The translations under genes were made by a program, and so were the position numbers. The notes under the pieces are model-generated. The model had not been told where the DNA came from. It saw only the letters and a list, made by a program, of their open reading frames with translations, and made no database searches. Positions 16,914-25,868 of a DNA stretch of 64,000 nt are shown piece after piece. Location of the stretch: contig NZ_JACXAD010000011.1 in the NCBI RefSeq assembly GCF_014699115.1, forward strand, positions 62,001 through 126,000, given 5' to 3'. How positions within the stretch are numbered: the stretch's first letter is position 1; each line of letters opens with the position of its first letter. The DNA is from Hymenobacter montanus (GTDB lineage Bacteria; Bacteroidota; Bacteroidia; Cytophagales; Hymenobacteraceae).

Positions 16914-18005
16914 ATGCGCCTCCCCTACCGCCGGCTCGTCGTTAAAATCGGCTCCAATGTTCTTACGCAGGATAATGGCTTGCCCGACCTGGCCCGCATG
17001 GAGCAGTTGGTAAACCAGATTGCCGGGCTGAAAGCGCAGGGGTTGGAAGTTATTGTCGTGTCATCGGGCGCCGTGGCAGCGGGCCGCAGCCTCATCACCC
17101 TGCCGACAAAGGCCGATGCCGTGCGCAGCCGCCAGCTGCTGGCCGCCGTGGGCCAGGTGAAGCTGCTCAGTACCTACGCTGAGCTGTTTGGGCGGCACGG
17201 GCTGCTCTGTGCCCAGGTGCTGGTGACCAAGGAAGATTTCCGCGACCGGCAGCACTACCTTAACATGCGCAACTGCTTCCAGGAGCTGCTGCAGCGCGCG
17301 GTTATTCCCATTGTGAATGAGAATGACGTGGTTTCGGTCACGGAGCTGATGTTCACCGACAACGACGAGCTGGCCGGACTAATTGCCGCGCAGCTCGATG
17401 CCGACGCCCTGGTAATCCTCACCAACGTGGACGGGATTTTTGATGGCGACCCTCGCCTGCCCAGCTCCCGCCTCATCCCCGAGATTGCGCCCACGGCCAC
17501 TGGCTTCGCCAACTTCGTGACGGCCCAACGCTCGCAGTTCGGGCGGGGCGGCATGCTCACCAAGTGCCACATGGCCCACAAAGTGGCCAAGCTGGGCATC
17601 AGCGTCCACGTTGCCAATGGCAAGACAGCGGACATCCTACCCGCCGTGCTGACCCAGAAGGCCCCGCATACCTGGTTTCAGCCCAGCAAAACGGCCTCGG
17701 GTAAGAAGAAGTGGCTGGCTAACTCTCAGGATTCGGCCAAGGCGGAAGTGCGGCTAAACGCCGGGGCGCGCGCGGCCCTCACCGCCGCGGGCAAGGCTCG
17801 TAGCCTGCTGCCGGTGGGGGTGGTGGCGGTGGTTGGCACCTTTCGCAAGGGCGACATCATTCGCCTCAGCGATGAAAGCGGCCACTTACTGGGGTTGGGC
17901 ATCGCCGAGTACGGCTCGGAGAAAGCACTGGAGCGCCTGGGCCTGCAGAACCAGCGCCCACTGGTGCACTACGACTACTTGTTTCTCATCCCTACGTCTG
18001 CTTAA
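16914..18005 (+). CDS. proB: Glutamate 5-kinase
   Basis: A 363-residue enzyme that phosphorylates L-glutamate at the gamma position, the first step of proline synthesis. The amino-acid kinase domain starts LVVKIGSNVLTQ and includes VIVVSSGAVAAGR, IPIVNENDVVS and FTDNDELAGLIAAQLDADAL. A C-terminal PUA domain covers about 270-355. ATG 16914 was chosen because the kinase motif begins nine residues later and a promoter box overlaps the upstream extension. The stop is two bases from the start of proA, so the pair is one operon. Confidence 0.96.
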   Translation: MRLPYRRLVVKIGSNVLTQDNGLPDLARMEQLVNQIAGLKAQGLEVIVVSSGAVAAGRSLITLPTKADAVRSRQLLAAVGQVKLLSTYAELFGRHGLLCAQVLVTKEDFRDRQHYLNMRNCFQELLQRAVIPIVNENDVVSVTELMFTDNDELAGLIAAQLDADALVILTNVDGIFDGDPRLPSSRLIPEIAPTATGFANFVTAQRSQFGRGGMLTKCHMAHKVAKLGISVHVANGKTADILPAVLTQKAPHTWFQPSKTASGKKKWLANSQDSAKAEVRLNAGARAALTAAGKARSLLPVGVVAVVGTFRKGDIIRLSDESGHLLGLGIAEYGSEKALERLGLQNQRPLVHYDYLFLIPTSA

Positions 18006-18007
18006 CC

Positions 18008-19258
18008 GTGGAGCTGCAACCGATTTTTGAAGCCGCCCGGCGGGCCAGCCGCCCGCTGGCGGCCTTCGCGCCCGCCGCCACCGATGACCTGCTGGGCGAC
18101 CTGGCCGCGGCCCTCGAAGCGCAAACCCCCTTTCTGCTGGCCGAAAACGCCCGCGACCTGGCCCGGATGCCCACCAGCAATCCGAACCACGACCGGCTCC
18201 GTCTCAGCCCGGAGCGCCTCCGCGACATGGCGGCCGACCTGCGCAACGTAGCCGCCCGGTCCTCGCCTCTGGGCCAGCTCATTGCCGAAACAACCCGGCC
18301 CAACGGCCTGCACCTGAGCAAAGTGCGCGTTCCGCTGGGCGTGGTAGGCATCATCTACGAGGCGCGGCCCAACGTCACCTTCGACAGCCTGGCGCTGTGC
18401 CTGAAAACGGGCAATGCCTGCCTGCTGAAGGGCGGCTCCGACGCGGCCTTTTCGAACGAGGCGCTGCTGGCGGTGGCCCGGCCCGTGCTGGAGCGCCACG
18501 GCCTGCCCGCGGCGGTGGCCACGCTCCTGCCGCCGGACCGGTCCGCCACCGCGGCCCTGCTCGCGGCCGTGGGCTACGTCGACGTGCTGATTCCGCGCGG
18601 CAGCCAGCAGCTCATCAGCTACGTGCGCGATAACGCGCGGGTGCCGGTTATCGAAACCGGAGCCGGCATCGTGCACACGTACTTCGACGCGGCGGGGGAT
18701 TTAGCCAAGGGCCAAGCCATCATTCATAATGCCAAAACCCGCCGGGTGAGCGTGTGTAACGCCCTGGATTGCCTGCTCATCCACGAGGACCGGCTGGCCG
18801 ATTTGCCCGCCCTGCTGGCTCCGCTGGCAACGGCAGAAGTGCAGCTTTTTGCGGATGAGCCCGCCCACGCTGCCCTGGCCAGCCACTACCCGGCCGCCCT
18901 GCTGGTCCCGGCGACGGCAGCGCACTTCGGCACCGAATTCTTATCCCTGAAGATGGCCGTTAGAACCGTGAGCTCGCTGAGCGAAGCCCTGGACCACATT
19001 GCTCAACACGGCTCGCAGCACAGTGAAGCTATTGTGTCGGAAGATGCGGCCGCGCTCGACACCTTCCTCAACACCGTGGATGCCGCCGCCGTGTACGCCA
19101 ATGCTTCCACCGCGTTCACCGATGGGGCGCAGTTTGGGTTAGGTGCCGAAATCGGCATCAGCACGCAGAAGCTGCACGCCCGTGGCCCCATGGGCCTGGA
19201 AGAGCTGACCAGCTATAAGTGGCTGGTGCGCGGTAATGGTCAAATCCGAACTTCCTAA
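18008..19258 (+). CDS. proA: Glutamate-5-semialdehyde (gamma-glutamyl phosphate) reductase
   Basis: A 416-residue NADPH-dependent enzyme, the second step of proline synthesis. Recognisable blocks are LGVVGIIYEARPNVTFDSLA (nucleotide-binding region), LLKGGSDAAFSNEAL, the catalytic Cys in RRVSVCNALDCLLIHE, and the C-terminal GLGAEIGISTQKLHARGPMG. The start is GTG 18008, two bases past the proB stop. Length and order match the family. No proC lies in the window. Confidence 0.96.
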   Translation: MELQPIFEAARRASRPLAAFAPAATDDLLGDLAAALEAQTPFLLAENARDLARMPTSNPNHDRLRLSPERLRDMAADLRNVAARSSPLGQLIAETTRPNGLHLSKVRVPLGVVGIIYEARPNVTFDSLALCLKTGNACLLKGGSDAAFSNEALLAVARPVLERHGLPAAVATLLPPDRSATAALLAAVGYVDVLIPRGSQQLISYVRDNARVPVIETGAGIVHTYFDAAGDLAKGQAIIHNAKTRRVSVCNALDCLLIHEDRLADLPALLAPLATAEVQLFADEPAHAALASHYPAALLVPATAAHFGTEFLSLKMAVRTVSSLSEALDHIAQHGSQHSEAIVSEDAAALDTFLNTVDAAAVYANASTAFTDGAQFGLGAEIGISTQKLHARGPMGLEELTSYKWLVRGNGQIRTS

Positions 19259-19264
19259 CCGATT

Positions 19265-19750
19265 ATGAGCGCTTCCGTTGCTTTCCGCGCCGTGCTGGAG
19301 CCGGGTGGGCCCAGCTTCATGCCCACGCAAACCATCGTGGTGCCGCCGGAGGTCCTGGACGCCTTGGGCAGTAAGGGCGTCCGGCGCGTCATCGTGGGCA
19401 TTGGGGAGCACACGCTACGCCTAGGCCTGCTGCCGCTGGCGGGCGGGGGCCGCTACCTCATGCTGAACAAAGATGTCTGCCGCACGCTGGGCATCGAGCT
19501 GGGCCAGGAGCTGGCCATCGAAATCGCGGCCGCCCCCAACCCTGACCACGTCGACCTTCCCGACGAGCTGGCGGAGGCCCTGGCGGCCTGGCCCGAAGCT
19601 GAAATGGCTTTTAACGCCTACAGCGGCGCCCACCGCCGCGCCATGGCCCGCGTCGTCGCCGAGGGTAAGCAACGCGAAACCCGCGTCCGCCGCGCCGTTA
19701 CGCTGGTAGAGCGGCTGGCGCGGGGTGCGCATCCGTTTCGGCGCGACTGA
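19265..19750 (+). CDS. YdeI/OmpD-associated-like protein with DUF1905 domain
   Basis: A 161-residue protein. Residues about 5-95 form a DUF1905 beta-barrel (SFMPTQTIVVPPEVLDALG, VGIGEHTLRLGL, YLMLNKDVCRTLGIELGQE). Residues about 100-155 carry the YdeI/bacteriocin-protection helical motif (ELAEALAAWPEAEMAFNAYS, then HRRAMARVVAEGKQRETRVR). It starts six bases after proA and probably rides on the proBA transcript. The cellular role is not established. Confidence 0.82.
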   Translation: MSASVAFRAVLEPGGPSFMPTQTIVVPPEVLDALGSKGVRRVIVGIGEHTLRLGLLPLAGGGRYLMLNKDVCRTLGIELGQELAIEIAAAPNPDHVDLPDELAEALAAWPEAEMAFNAYSGAHRRAMARVVAEGKQRETRVRRAVTLVERLARGAHPFRRD

Positions 19751-19775
19751 GGCCTTGGTGCCCAGGCCGCCGGGC

Positions 19776-20213
19776 TTAGTCTTTCAATACGATGCTGATG
19801 ACTTTGCCCGGCTTGTCGACCACAAACTTGCACTCCTCGAACTTAGGTACCGCGATGGTGGGCCGGATGTTGTTCGAGAAAGCGTAGGGCTCCGTCGGAA
19901 TACCGATGAAGTTCTTGTCAATTTTCTCGTTGTTGTTCAAATCCTGGGTGATGGCCACGGCCCACTCCCCTTTCGGCAAGTCCACGGGCAGCGTGAACTC
20001 CCGCTTACCCTCCGGCTTCACTGCTTTGAAAAACGCCCACTTGCCCCGCTTTAAAAATCCCGCGGGCGTGTTGTAGAAGTACAGCCGTACGGTGGACGTG
20101 GTCGACACCAGCGAGGACACCACCACGGTTACCGGGGCAGTATCAACCGCCGGCGCGGCAGCACCCAGCAGGCCACTACCAACTACTAAGGAGCAAAGCA
20201 ACAGCATTTTCAT
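19776..20213 (-). CDS. DUF2141 domain-containing exported protein
   Basis: A 145-residue protein with a signal peptide (MKMLLLCSLVVGSGLLGAAA). The mature part matches DUF2141: VRLYFYNTPAGFLKRG, LPKGEWAVAITQDLNNNEKIDKNF, IGIPTEPYAFSNN and F..CKFVV. The DLNNNEKID segment resembles a calcium-binding loop. ATG 20213 was chosen because it opens the signal peptide; the frame extends upstream without purpose. It is convergent with the YdeI-like gene. Function unknown; periplasmic. Confidence 0.86.
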   Translation of the reverse strand: MKMLLLCSLVVGSGLLGAAAPAVDTAPVTVVVSSLVSTTSTVRLYFYNTPAGFLKRGKWAFFKAVKPEGKREFTLPVDLPKGEWAVAITQDLNNNEKIDKNFIGIPTEPYAFSNNIRPTIAVPKFEECKFVVDKPGKVISIVLKD

Positions 20214-20472
20214 AAGCGAAACGGGGAGAAGGACTGACAATGGAAGTACGGCTCCAACGCCGCCCGCATCGAAAAGAGTTCGGCGGCCAGCGGGGTGGAT
20301 GGCGGCAAAACGGCTGAAACCGGGCCTTTTTCGCCGTAGAAAATTCCTTTAGCGACGGCCCCTGCCCCCGTGCTGTGCAAGCCTACTTCGACCAATTTCA
20401 ACAACTGGCTAACGTAGGCGCCTACCACGAGCTGGACACAACAAGAGGGTCTGCCAACAATTGACGCTGCCT

Positions 20473-21960
20473 CTAAGCAATTTGGCCCTTGCTAGGTTGA
20501 GCCCGCAAGGCCCTGGCCAAAATGGAGGCGCTTTGCAGCAGTTCATCGGGTGTTAGCGCGGCAAAGCCTAAGCGCAGGTGCGACGCTTGGGCCTCGGTTT
20601 CTAGTTGGTAACGGTGGCCGTCGCCAATACCCAAACCCGCGCGGTGGCACTCAGCCGATAAGCGGGGCACATCCACTGCCTCCGAAAATTGCCCCCAAAC
20701 GGCCAAGCCGCCCGTTGGTTCCTCAAAGGAGAACCACTCCGAGACGTGCGCGCGCAGTTGGTGGCAGAACACGTCGCGGCGCTGCTGGTAGTGGTTGCGG
20801 GCCCGCTTTAGGTGCGCGCTCATATCGCCCTCCGCGAATAGCTCGGCAATGCATTGCTCTAGTATACTGTCGCCTTGGTGGTCGACGAGAAACCTCAGGT
20901 TTCCCATTTCTGCCACGAGGTCGGCCGGCCCCACCAAGTACCCCACCCGAATGGAGGGAGCGAGTGCTTTGCTTAACGAGCCCACGTACAACACCCGCCC
21001 GGTGCGGTCGGCGCTAGCCAACGGCAAAATGGGGCTGTTGGCGTAGTGAAAATCAAAATCGTAGTCATCTTCTAAAATAATGAAGTTGTGGCGCTCGGCC
21101 AGTTGCAACAGCCGCACGCGGCGCTCGGCGGGCAGCGTCACGGTTGTGGGGTAGTGATGGTGCGGGGTAATGTACACGAGTCGCACCGCCTGCCGCTGGC
21201 AGAGTGCTTCTACTTCGTCGACGCGCAGCCCTTGCTCATCCACGCTTACCCGTTGCAGGTGTGCTCCTCGGTACTCAAACAAGCGGTTCGCTTCGGGGTA
21301 GCTGCGGTTGCCCACCACGACTGTATCACCGGGCTGCACCAGCAGTTGGGCCACTAAGTACATCGCCATTACGCTGCCCCGGGCAATGAAGACATTATCC
21401 GGCTGGGCGGCGATGCCCCGGGTATCGTGCAAGTAATTGGCCAGTTGCTGGCGCAGGGCCGCGTTGCCAATGGGGATGGTGTACCCAAACAAATGGCGGT
21501 TGGAGGTGCGGCGAAATACCGTGCGGTACTTGCGCGCCAAGGCCGTGAGCGGGGCCAAGCGGGGGTCGGGAGTGCCGCCGTCCAGAATTAACGGGGCCAA
21601 CCCGCGGGGCCGACTCACGGCTGGCAACCGAGGATACGTAAACCCGGCCCGGGCCACGGCTGGCGCCGGTGCCTGAGCTGGCCAGGGCTGAACCTGCATT
21701 TCAGGAATCCGCGGGCTGACGAAGGTTCCCTTGGCGGGTACTTGCTCTATCCAACCCTGCGCTTCCAACTCGTTGAAGGCGCCCACCACCGTTTGCCGGT
21801 GCACGGCCAAGAGCGTGGCCAGCGTGCGGGTGCCGGGCAGCTTTGTTTTTGCCGGCAATATTCCCCGCAGAATAAGCCCGATAAAGGCGGCCGTTATCTG
21901 CTGGTTCAGCGATGCGGGCAGGGAGCGCTCTAGGCTGATGAGCGTTTGATACGGCAGCAT
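20473..21960 (-). CDS. MocR-type PLP-dependent transcriptional regulator
   Basis: A 495-residue fusion. The first 75 residues are a GntR-type winged helix (LPGTRTLATLLAVHRQTVVGAFNELEAQGW). Residues about 115-485 are a type I aminotransferase-like domain, with the PLP lysine in YVGSLSKALAPSIRVGYLVG and a conserved ILEDDYDFDFHY. Such proteins usually regulate vitamin B6, GABA or amino-acid genes, often a divergent neighbour. Here that neighbour is the isochorismatase-like hydrolase 290 bases away. The start is ATG 21960. Confidence 0.92.
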   Translation of the reverse strand: MLPYQTLISLERSLPASLNQQITAAFIGLILRGILPAKTKLPGTRTLATLLAVHRQTVVGAFNELEAQGWIEQVPAKGTFVSPRIPEMQVQPWPAQAPAPAVARAGFTYPRLPAVSRPRGLAPLILDGGTPDPRLAPLTALARKYRTVFRRTSNRHLFGYTIPIGNAALRQQLANYLHDTRGIAAQPDNVFIARGSVMAMYLVAQLLVQPGDTVVVGNRSYPEANRLFEYRGAHLQRVSVDEQGLRVDEVEALCQRQAVRLVYITPHHHYPTTVTLPAERRVRLLQLAERHNFIILEDDYDFDFHYANSPILPLASADRTGRVLYVGSLSKALAPSIRVGYLVGPADLVAEMGNLRFLVDHQGDSILEQCIAELFAEGDMSAHLKRARNHYQQRRDVFCHQLRAHVSEWFSFEEPTGGLAVWGQFSEAVDVPRLSAECHRAGLGIGDGHRYQLETEAQASHLRLGFAALTPDELLQSASILARALRAQPSKGQIA

Positions 21961-22250
21961 GGCTAAGGCTAGCTAATTTTTAGAGTTTGGCGGAAGATAG
22001 ACCCCGCCACAAGGTACAGGCAAAAGGCTTTGCTGTTTTCTCCTGGTTCAGCGCGCAGGTTGGTTGAGCAGCGGCTTCGTGAGAGCGCTCGTGCTGGACT
22101 AGCCATTATGTAAAAACTGGTCCAGACTACTAGGCCGGCAGGCACCTACTTTTGGTTGTCTTCCGCCACCGAATGCTTGTTTCACTGCGCCCCTAATCAG
22201 CCCTCATTTTCATAAACAGTTCATCAATACCTCAACCACTACCTATTTCC
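21961..22250. promoter_or_regulatory. Divergent control region, MocR regulator / cysteine hydrolase
   Basis: The 290 bases between the two outward-facing genes must hold both promoters and probably the MocR operator. MocR-type regulators commonly bind direct repeats between divergent genes. I could not define the repeats or a TAnnTTTG box with confidence. Confidence 0.4.
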
Positions 22251-22862
22251 ATGCTTCTTTCTCTCGATTCCCTTCCCGCTTTGGTATTGATTGACTTTCA
22301 ACAAGGTTTCGACGACATTGATTACTGGGGAGGCGAGCGCAACAACCCCGAAGCGGAAACCAACGCGGCCCGCCTGTTGGCTTACTGGCGCGAACACCAG
22401 CTCCCTATCTTTCATGTCCAGCACTGCTCAACCAACCCAGCCTCGCGGCTGGCACCGGGGCAGTCGGGCCATGCCTTCAAGCGGGAAGTAGCCCCTCGGC
22501 CGGATGAAGTGGTTATTCAAAAAACTGTCAACAGTGCTTTCATTGGCACCGACCTGCGCCAGCAATTGGATGAGCCACAACTCACCACTCTCGTTTTCGC
22601 TGGATTAACCACCGACCATTGCGTTTCTACGAGTGTGCGCATGGCCAGGAATCTCGGGTTCAAGACGTTTCTAGTAGCCGATGCCTGCGCCACGTTCAGC
22701 AAACGGGGCATTAATTCAGAAACGTTCAGCGCCGAGCTTATCCACCAAACGGCGTTAGCTAGTCTGCAAGATGAATTTGCCACGGTGCTGACCGCAACGG
22801 AGGCTATTCGGCAACTGGAAGCTCGCCAACACTCGACGCCTTTTCCTCATGCGGCTAAGTAA
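22251..22862 (+). CDS. Isochorismatase-family cysteine hydrolase
   Basis: A 203-residue enzyme of the nicotinamidase/isochorismatase superfamily. The catalytic triad is readable: Asp in ALVLIDFQQGFDD, Lys in VIQKTVNSAFIGTDL, and Cys in FAGLTTDHCVSTSVRMARNL, preceded by the non-proline bulge typical of the fold. The substrate cannot be assigned; close relatives are annotated simply as cysteine hydrolases. It is divergent from the MocR regulator, which suggests that regulator controls it. Confidence 0.9.
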   Translation: MLLSLDSLPALVLIDFQQGFDDIDYWGGERNNPEAETNAARLLAYWREHQLPIFHVQHCSTNPASRLAPGQSGHAFKREVAPRPDEVVIQKTVNSAFIGTDLRQQLDEPQLTTLVFAGLTTDHCVSTSVRMARNLGFKTFLVADACATFSKRGINSETFSAELIHQTALASLQDEFATVLTATEAIRQLEARQHSTPFPHAAK

Positions 22863-23018
22863 GTTGATGAATCAACGCTACCACACATAACCCGACGGTT
22901 TTATACCCGACCGTTCTTGCAAGGAGTGCTGCCCAGTCGCGCGTTCTTGCTCACGGCAAGCAACCTCGGCCGCCAAAACCCGGTAAGCACCGCTATAGTA
23001 GGCCGCCAGTGGGCGGCG

Positions 23019-23026
23019 CATCTTTG
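23019..23026 (+). promoter_or_regulatory. Near-consensus -7 box of the NADH dehydrogenase gene
   Basis: CATCTTTG differs from TAnnTTTG at one base and ends four bases before the ATG at 23031, the same spacing as at proB. Confidence 0.35.
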
Positions 23027-23030
23027 TGGC

Positions 23031-24362
23031 ATGGAAGGGTTAACGAAAATAGACGACCTCGGCAAGCCGCGCGTCGTGATTGTGGGCGGCGGCTTCGGTG
23101 GCCTGGAACTGGCCAAGGCCCTGGCCGGGGCCCCGGTGCAGGTGGTGCTGATTGATAAGCAGAACTACCACGCTTTCCAGCCGCTGCTCTACCAAGTGGC
23201 CACGGCCGGGCTCGACGAGGGCGACATCGTGGCGCCGTTTCGCAAGATTCTGAGCACCCAGGAAAACTTCTACTTCCGGCTAGCCGAGGTGATGGCCGTG
23301 AACACGGCCGACCAGGTGGTGGAAACTTCCATTGGGCGGGTGCGCTACGACTACCTGGTGCTGGCCACGGGCGCCACGTCGAACTACTTCGGCGATGCCG
23401 AAATGGCCAAAAACTCCATTGCCATTAAAAGTGTGGAAGACGCCCTGGAACTGCGCAACACCGTGCTTTCGAACTTCGAGCAGGCCCTGCAGCTCGGCGA
23501 CCGGGAGCAGCTTAACAGCCTGCTCGACTTTGTGATTGTGGGCGGCGGCCCCACCGGCGTGGAGCTGGCCGGGGCCCTGAGCGAGCTGCGCAAGCACGTC
23601 TTCCCCAAAGACTACCGCGAGCTGGATTTCAAGGAGATGGACATCCATCTGGTGCAAAGCGGCCCGGTGCTACTCAAGGGCATGTCGGCCAATGCCTCGC
23701 AGCGGGCCCTGGAGTCGCTTCAGCAGTTCGGGGTGCAGGTGTGGCTCAACGCCCGGGTGAAGTCCTACGACGGCTACACCGTTACGCTCAGCACGGGCCA
23801 GCAGCTCATCACCCGCACGCTCATCTGGGCGGCCGGCGTTACGGGCGCGCCCATTAGCGGCCTGCGCGCCGACTGCCTGCTGCCCGGCAACCGCTACGGG
23901 GTCGACGACTTCAACCGCGTGCTGGGCTACGACCACATTTTTGCCATTGGCGACATTGCCGCCATGCGCAGCCCCGACTATCCCGAGGGCCACCCCATGG
24001 TGGCCCAACCGGCCTTGCAGCAAGGCCGGCTGCTGGGCCAAAACCTTAGCCGCCTGCTGGCCGGCCAGCCCTTGCAGCCCTTTCGCTACCACGACAAGGG
24101 CGCTATGGCTACCATCGGCCGCAACCACGCCGTGGCCGACATTAAGCTTTTCGGCCGGGAATATCACCTGCAGGGCTTCCTGGCCTGGGTGGCCTGGAGC
24201 ATCGTCCACGTGGTATCCCTCATTGGTTTCCGCAACCGGCTGATGGTGCTGTTGAGCTGGACCTGGAGCTACTTCAGCTTCGACAAGGGCCTGCGCTACA
24301 TCATCGGCAAAACCAAAGCTTCCTTGGTAGAAGCGGACGTGGATGGCAAGGCCATCGTGTAA
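23031..24362 (+). CDS. Type II NADH dehydrogenase (NDH-2-like FAD oxidoreductase)
   Basis: A 443-residue monotopic membrane flavoprotein that passes electrons from NADH to quinone without pumping. The FAD motif is RVVIVGGGFGGLELAKALAG (about residues 11-30); QNYHAFQPLLYQVATAGL is the NDH-2 signature; the NADH-binding Rossmann motif is FVIVGGGPTGVELAGALSEL; IFAIGDIAAM is the second FAD contact. The hydrophobic C-terminal part (WVAWSIVHVVSLIGFRNRL) anchors it in the membrane. The frame opens at 22917, but only from ATG 23031 does it match the family, and a promoter-like box overlaps the upstream part. Confidence 0.93.
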   Translation: MEGLTKIDDLGKPRVVIVGGGFGGLELAKALAGAPVQVVLIDKQNYHAFQPLLYQVATAGLDEGDIVAPFRKILSTQENFYFRLAEVMAVNTADQVVETSIGRVRYDYLVLATGATSNYFGDAEMAKNSIAIKSVEDALELRNTVLSNFEQALQLGDREQLNSLLDFVIVGGGPTGVELAGALSELRKHVFPKDYRELDFKEMDIHLVQSGPVLLKGMSANASQRALESLQQFGVQVWLNARVKSYDGYTVTLSTGQQLITRTLIWAAGVTGAPISGLRADCLLPGNRYGVDDFNRVLGYDHIFAIGDIAAMRSPDYPEGHPMVAQPALQQGRLLGQNLSRLLAGQPLQPFRYHDKGAMATIGRNHAVADIKLFGREYHLQGFLAWVAWSIVHVVSLIGFRNRLMVLLSWTWSYFSFDKGLRYIIGKTKASLVEADVDGKAIV

Positions 24363-24575
24363 AACTTTGGGCGATAGGACGCCGCCTTCGCGGCGTTAAT
24401 CTTCAGGGTTACTGCGAAAGTCCCGCAAAACTCCACCGTTAGGGAAAGTCGAATTTCCGGGCAAGCGGAACCACTACGGCCGGAGTTCAGAGCGTAGTGA
24501 ATGCTCGTGCAACCCATTGCACGGGGAGCCGGTCAGGGGCTTAGAGTACTTTAACCACCTAGCCTTTTTCTGACG

Positions 24576-24971
24576 ATGCGTACCCCTCTCCTCCTCAGCT
24601 TCGCGCTGTTCTCGCTCACCTTCTTTAGCTGCCAGCGCCACAAGTGCGAGGACCCGCAGCCCCAACCTAAGTGTTACTCCGGCGTGGTGGTCGGCGATCT
24701 GTGCATGGATGGCGTGATCATTAATGTGGATGCTGCCTACCCCATTGGCCTGCCTGCCGATACGCTGGGCAACAACTTGATTGCCGCTGTCAATACCGAC
24801 GATCTAGCCAGCTTCAACCAAGTAGGCAAACGTATATACTTCACCTACCGCAACGACCCTAGCCAGCAATGGCCTCTCCGCGTCTGCCTCGCCAACACGA
24901 TTCCGCTGCCGGTGCCCCACCTCGTGTTGAGCAACCTGTCCGAGACGGGTTGCCGCAGCAACTCGCGGTAG
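24576..24971 (+). CDS. Small lipoprotein of unknown function
   Basis: A 131-residue protein with a lipoprotein signal (LLSFALFSLTFFSCQRHKCE, lipid-modified Cys near residue 19). The mature part holds five further Cys residues and no domain I recognise. Similar Cys-containing lipoproteins occur in Hymenobacter. A strong terminator follows directly at 25000. It stands alone, 214 bases after the NADH dehydrogenase gene. Confidence 0.7.
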   Translation: MRTPLLLSFALFSLTFFSCQRHKCEDPQPQPKCYSGVVVGDLCMDGVIINVDAAYPIGLPADTLGNNLIAAVNTDDLASFNQVGKRIYFTYRNDPSQQWPLRVCLANTIPLPVPHLVLSNLSETGCRSNSR

Positions 24972-24999
24972 CACCTGGCAAGAATATTCCGCTACCAAA

Positions 25000-25028
25000 C
25001 AAGGCCCGGCCAAATTGGCCGGGCCTTG
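25000..25028 (+). terminator. Terminator hairpin after the small lipoprotein gene
   Basis: CAAGGCCCGGCC pairs perfectly with GGCCGGGCCTTG around the five-base loop AAATT. The stem is 12 bp. It has only a weak T-tail. Confidence 0.75.
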
Positions 25029-25158
25029 CTGTAGATGGTTAGTAGCGGGGTTTGGGCTACTTGATTTGCAGCTGGTGGCCAACTACTCACAATCAGCAAA
25101 TTAGTCTCTGTAAGTTAATATTTTAAAGCTCTTACAGACTCGGACGACCTTAGCGAAC

Positions 25159-25704
25159 TTAGCTCTCTTCCAGGTATGCTTTTATCAAAGAAGCGTGTGA
25201 CAAAGGTTTGCTGATATTATAGACGTCCCCATTGGTTTCGTAATCGAGTAAAACCAAGTCCTGCGTTTTATTCCATTGCCTGAGTTTTTCCGTCAGCTCG
25301 GTGGTTAGTTTATGTGCTAGCACCCATCTGTAAACGGGCAAGTATATCTGCAGCCTGGCTTCCAGGTACGGCAATAGTTCCTGCCCATTTACACCTTTGC
25401 GGTGCCCCAGGGGCTGCCCCCATTTCCTGACGGTTCTTTTCAGGTTTTTCATGGTAGTATTTTGAAAACAGCCGGTATCCACATCATTTCCTTCGAATAC
25501 TTTCAGCCCCTGCCAGATTCCTTCGACGGACTGCGCAGTTTGTCCGCCTGAATAGGGAATAGGAATTCCACCATGCGGATAAAAGGGACTAAATCTGACA
25601 AACTCATCAGCTGACTTTGAAGTAACATCAATGATTTTAGCCCCAGGATAGCGTTTTACCAAGGTTTGTTCCGCTTTTTTGCGGCTGTCAAGATAGATTT
25701 CCAT
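25159..25704 (-). CDS. Conserved orphan protein with NADAR-like motifs (possibly DUF6939)
   Basis: A 181-residue cytosolic protein, lower in G+C than its neighbours. Visible blocks: RFSPFYPHGGIPIPYS, AQSVEGIWQGLKVFEGNDVD, TMKNLKRTVRKWGQPLGHRKG, LQIYLPVYRWVLAHKL and VLLDYETNGDVYNISKPLSHA. From memory it belongs to an uncharacterised family (DUF6939), which I cannot confirm. The FSPF...P...SVEgiwQglK arrangement resembles the NADAR/YbiA pattern FSNF...SxEHyfQAxKF. If so, it may bind or cleave an ADP-ribose- or riboflavin-intermediate-type N-glycosidic bond. The base composition suggests transfer. Confidence 0.55.
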   Translation of the reverse strand: MEIYLDSRKKAEQTLVKRYPGAKIIDVTSKSADEFVRFSPFYPHGGIPIPYSGGQTAQSVEGIWQGLKVFEGNDVDTGCFQNTTMKNLKRTVRKWGQPLGHRKGVNGQELLPYLEARLQIYLPVYRWVLAHKLTTELTEKLRQWNKTQDLVLLDYETNGDVYNISKPLSHASLIKAYLEES

Positions 25705-25868
25705 GCCTTTGTTTTATGAGACAGTTTACACTACATACTAACACAGTTTAGGACGTAGTTTGAAGGTGGAGTTGGAAGAGGCTGGAGCTAAATAGCCGCA
25801 GGCAGTTTCGGTAAACTACTGACCAATAAGGGTCAGGTCGATGATGGAGCTGCGCCAAATGCGAAGGC

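Noticed and set aside
20210..20463. Possible small protein upstream of the DUF2141 gene
   Set aside because: Both strands give protein-like stretches (plus: AVQAYFDQFQQLANVGAYHE without start codon; minus: 72 codons), so neither can be preferred and no family was recognised.
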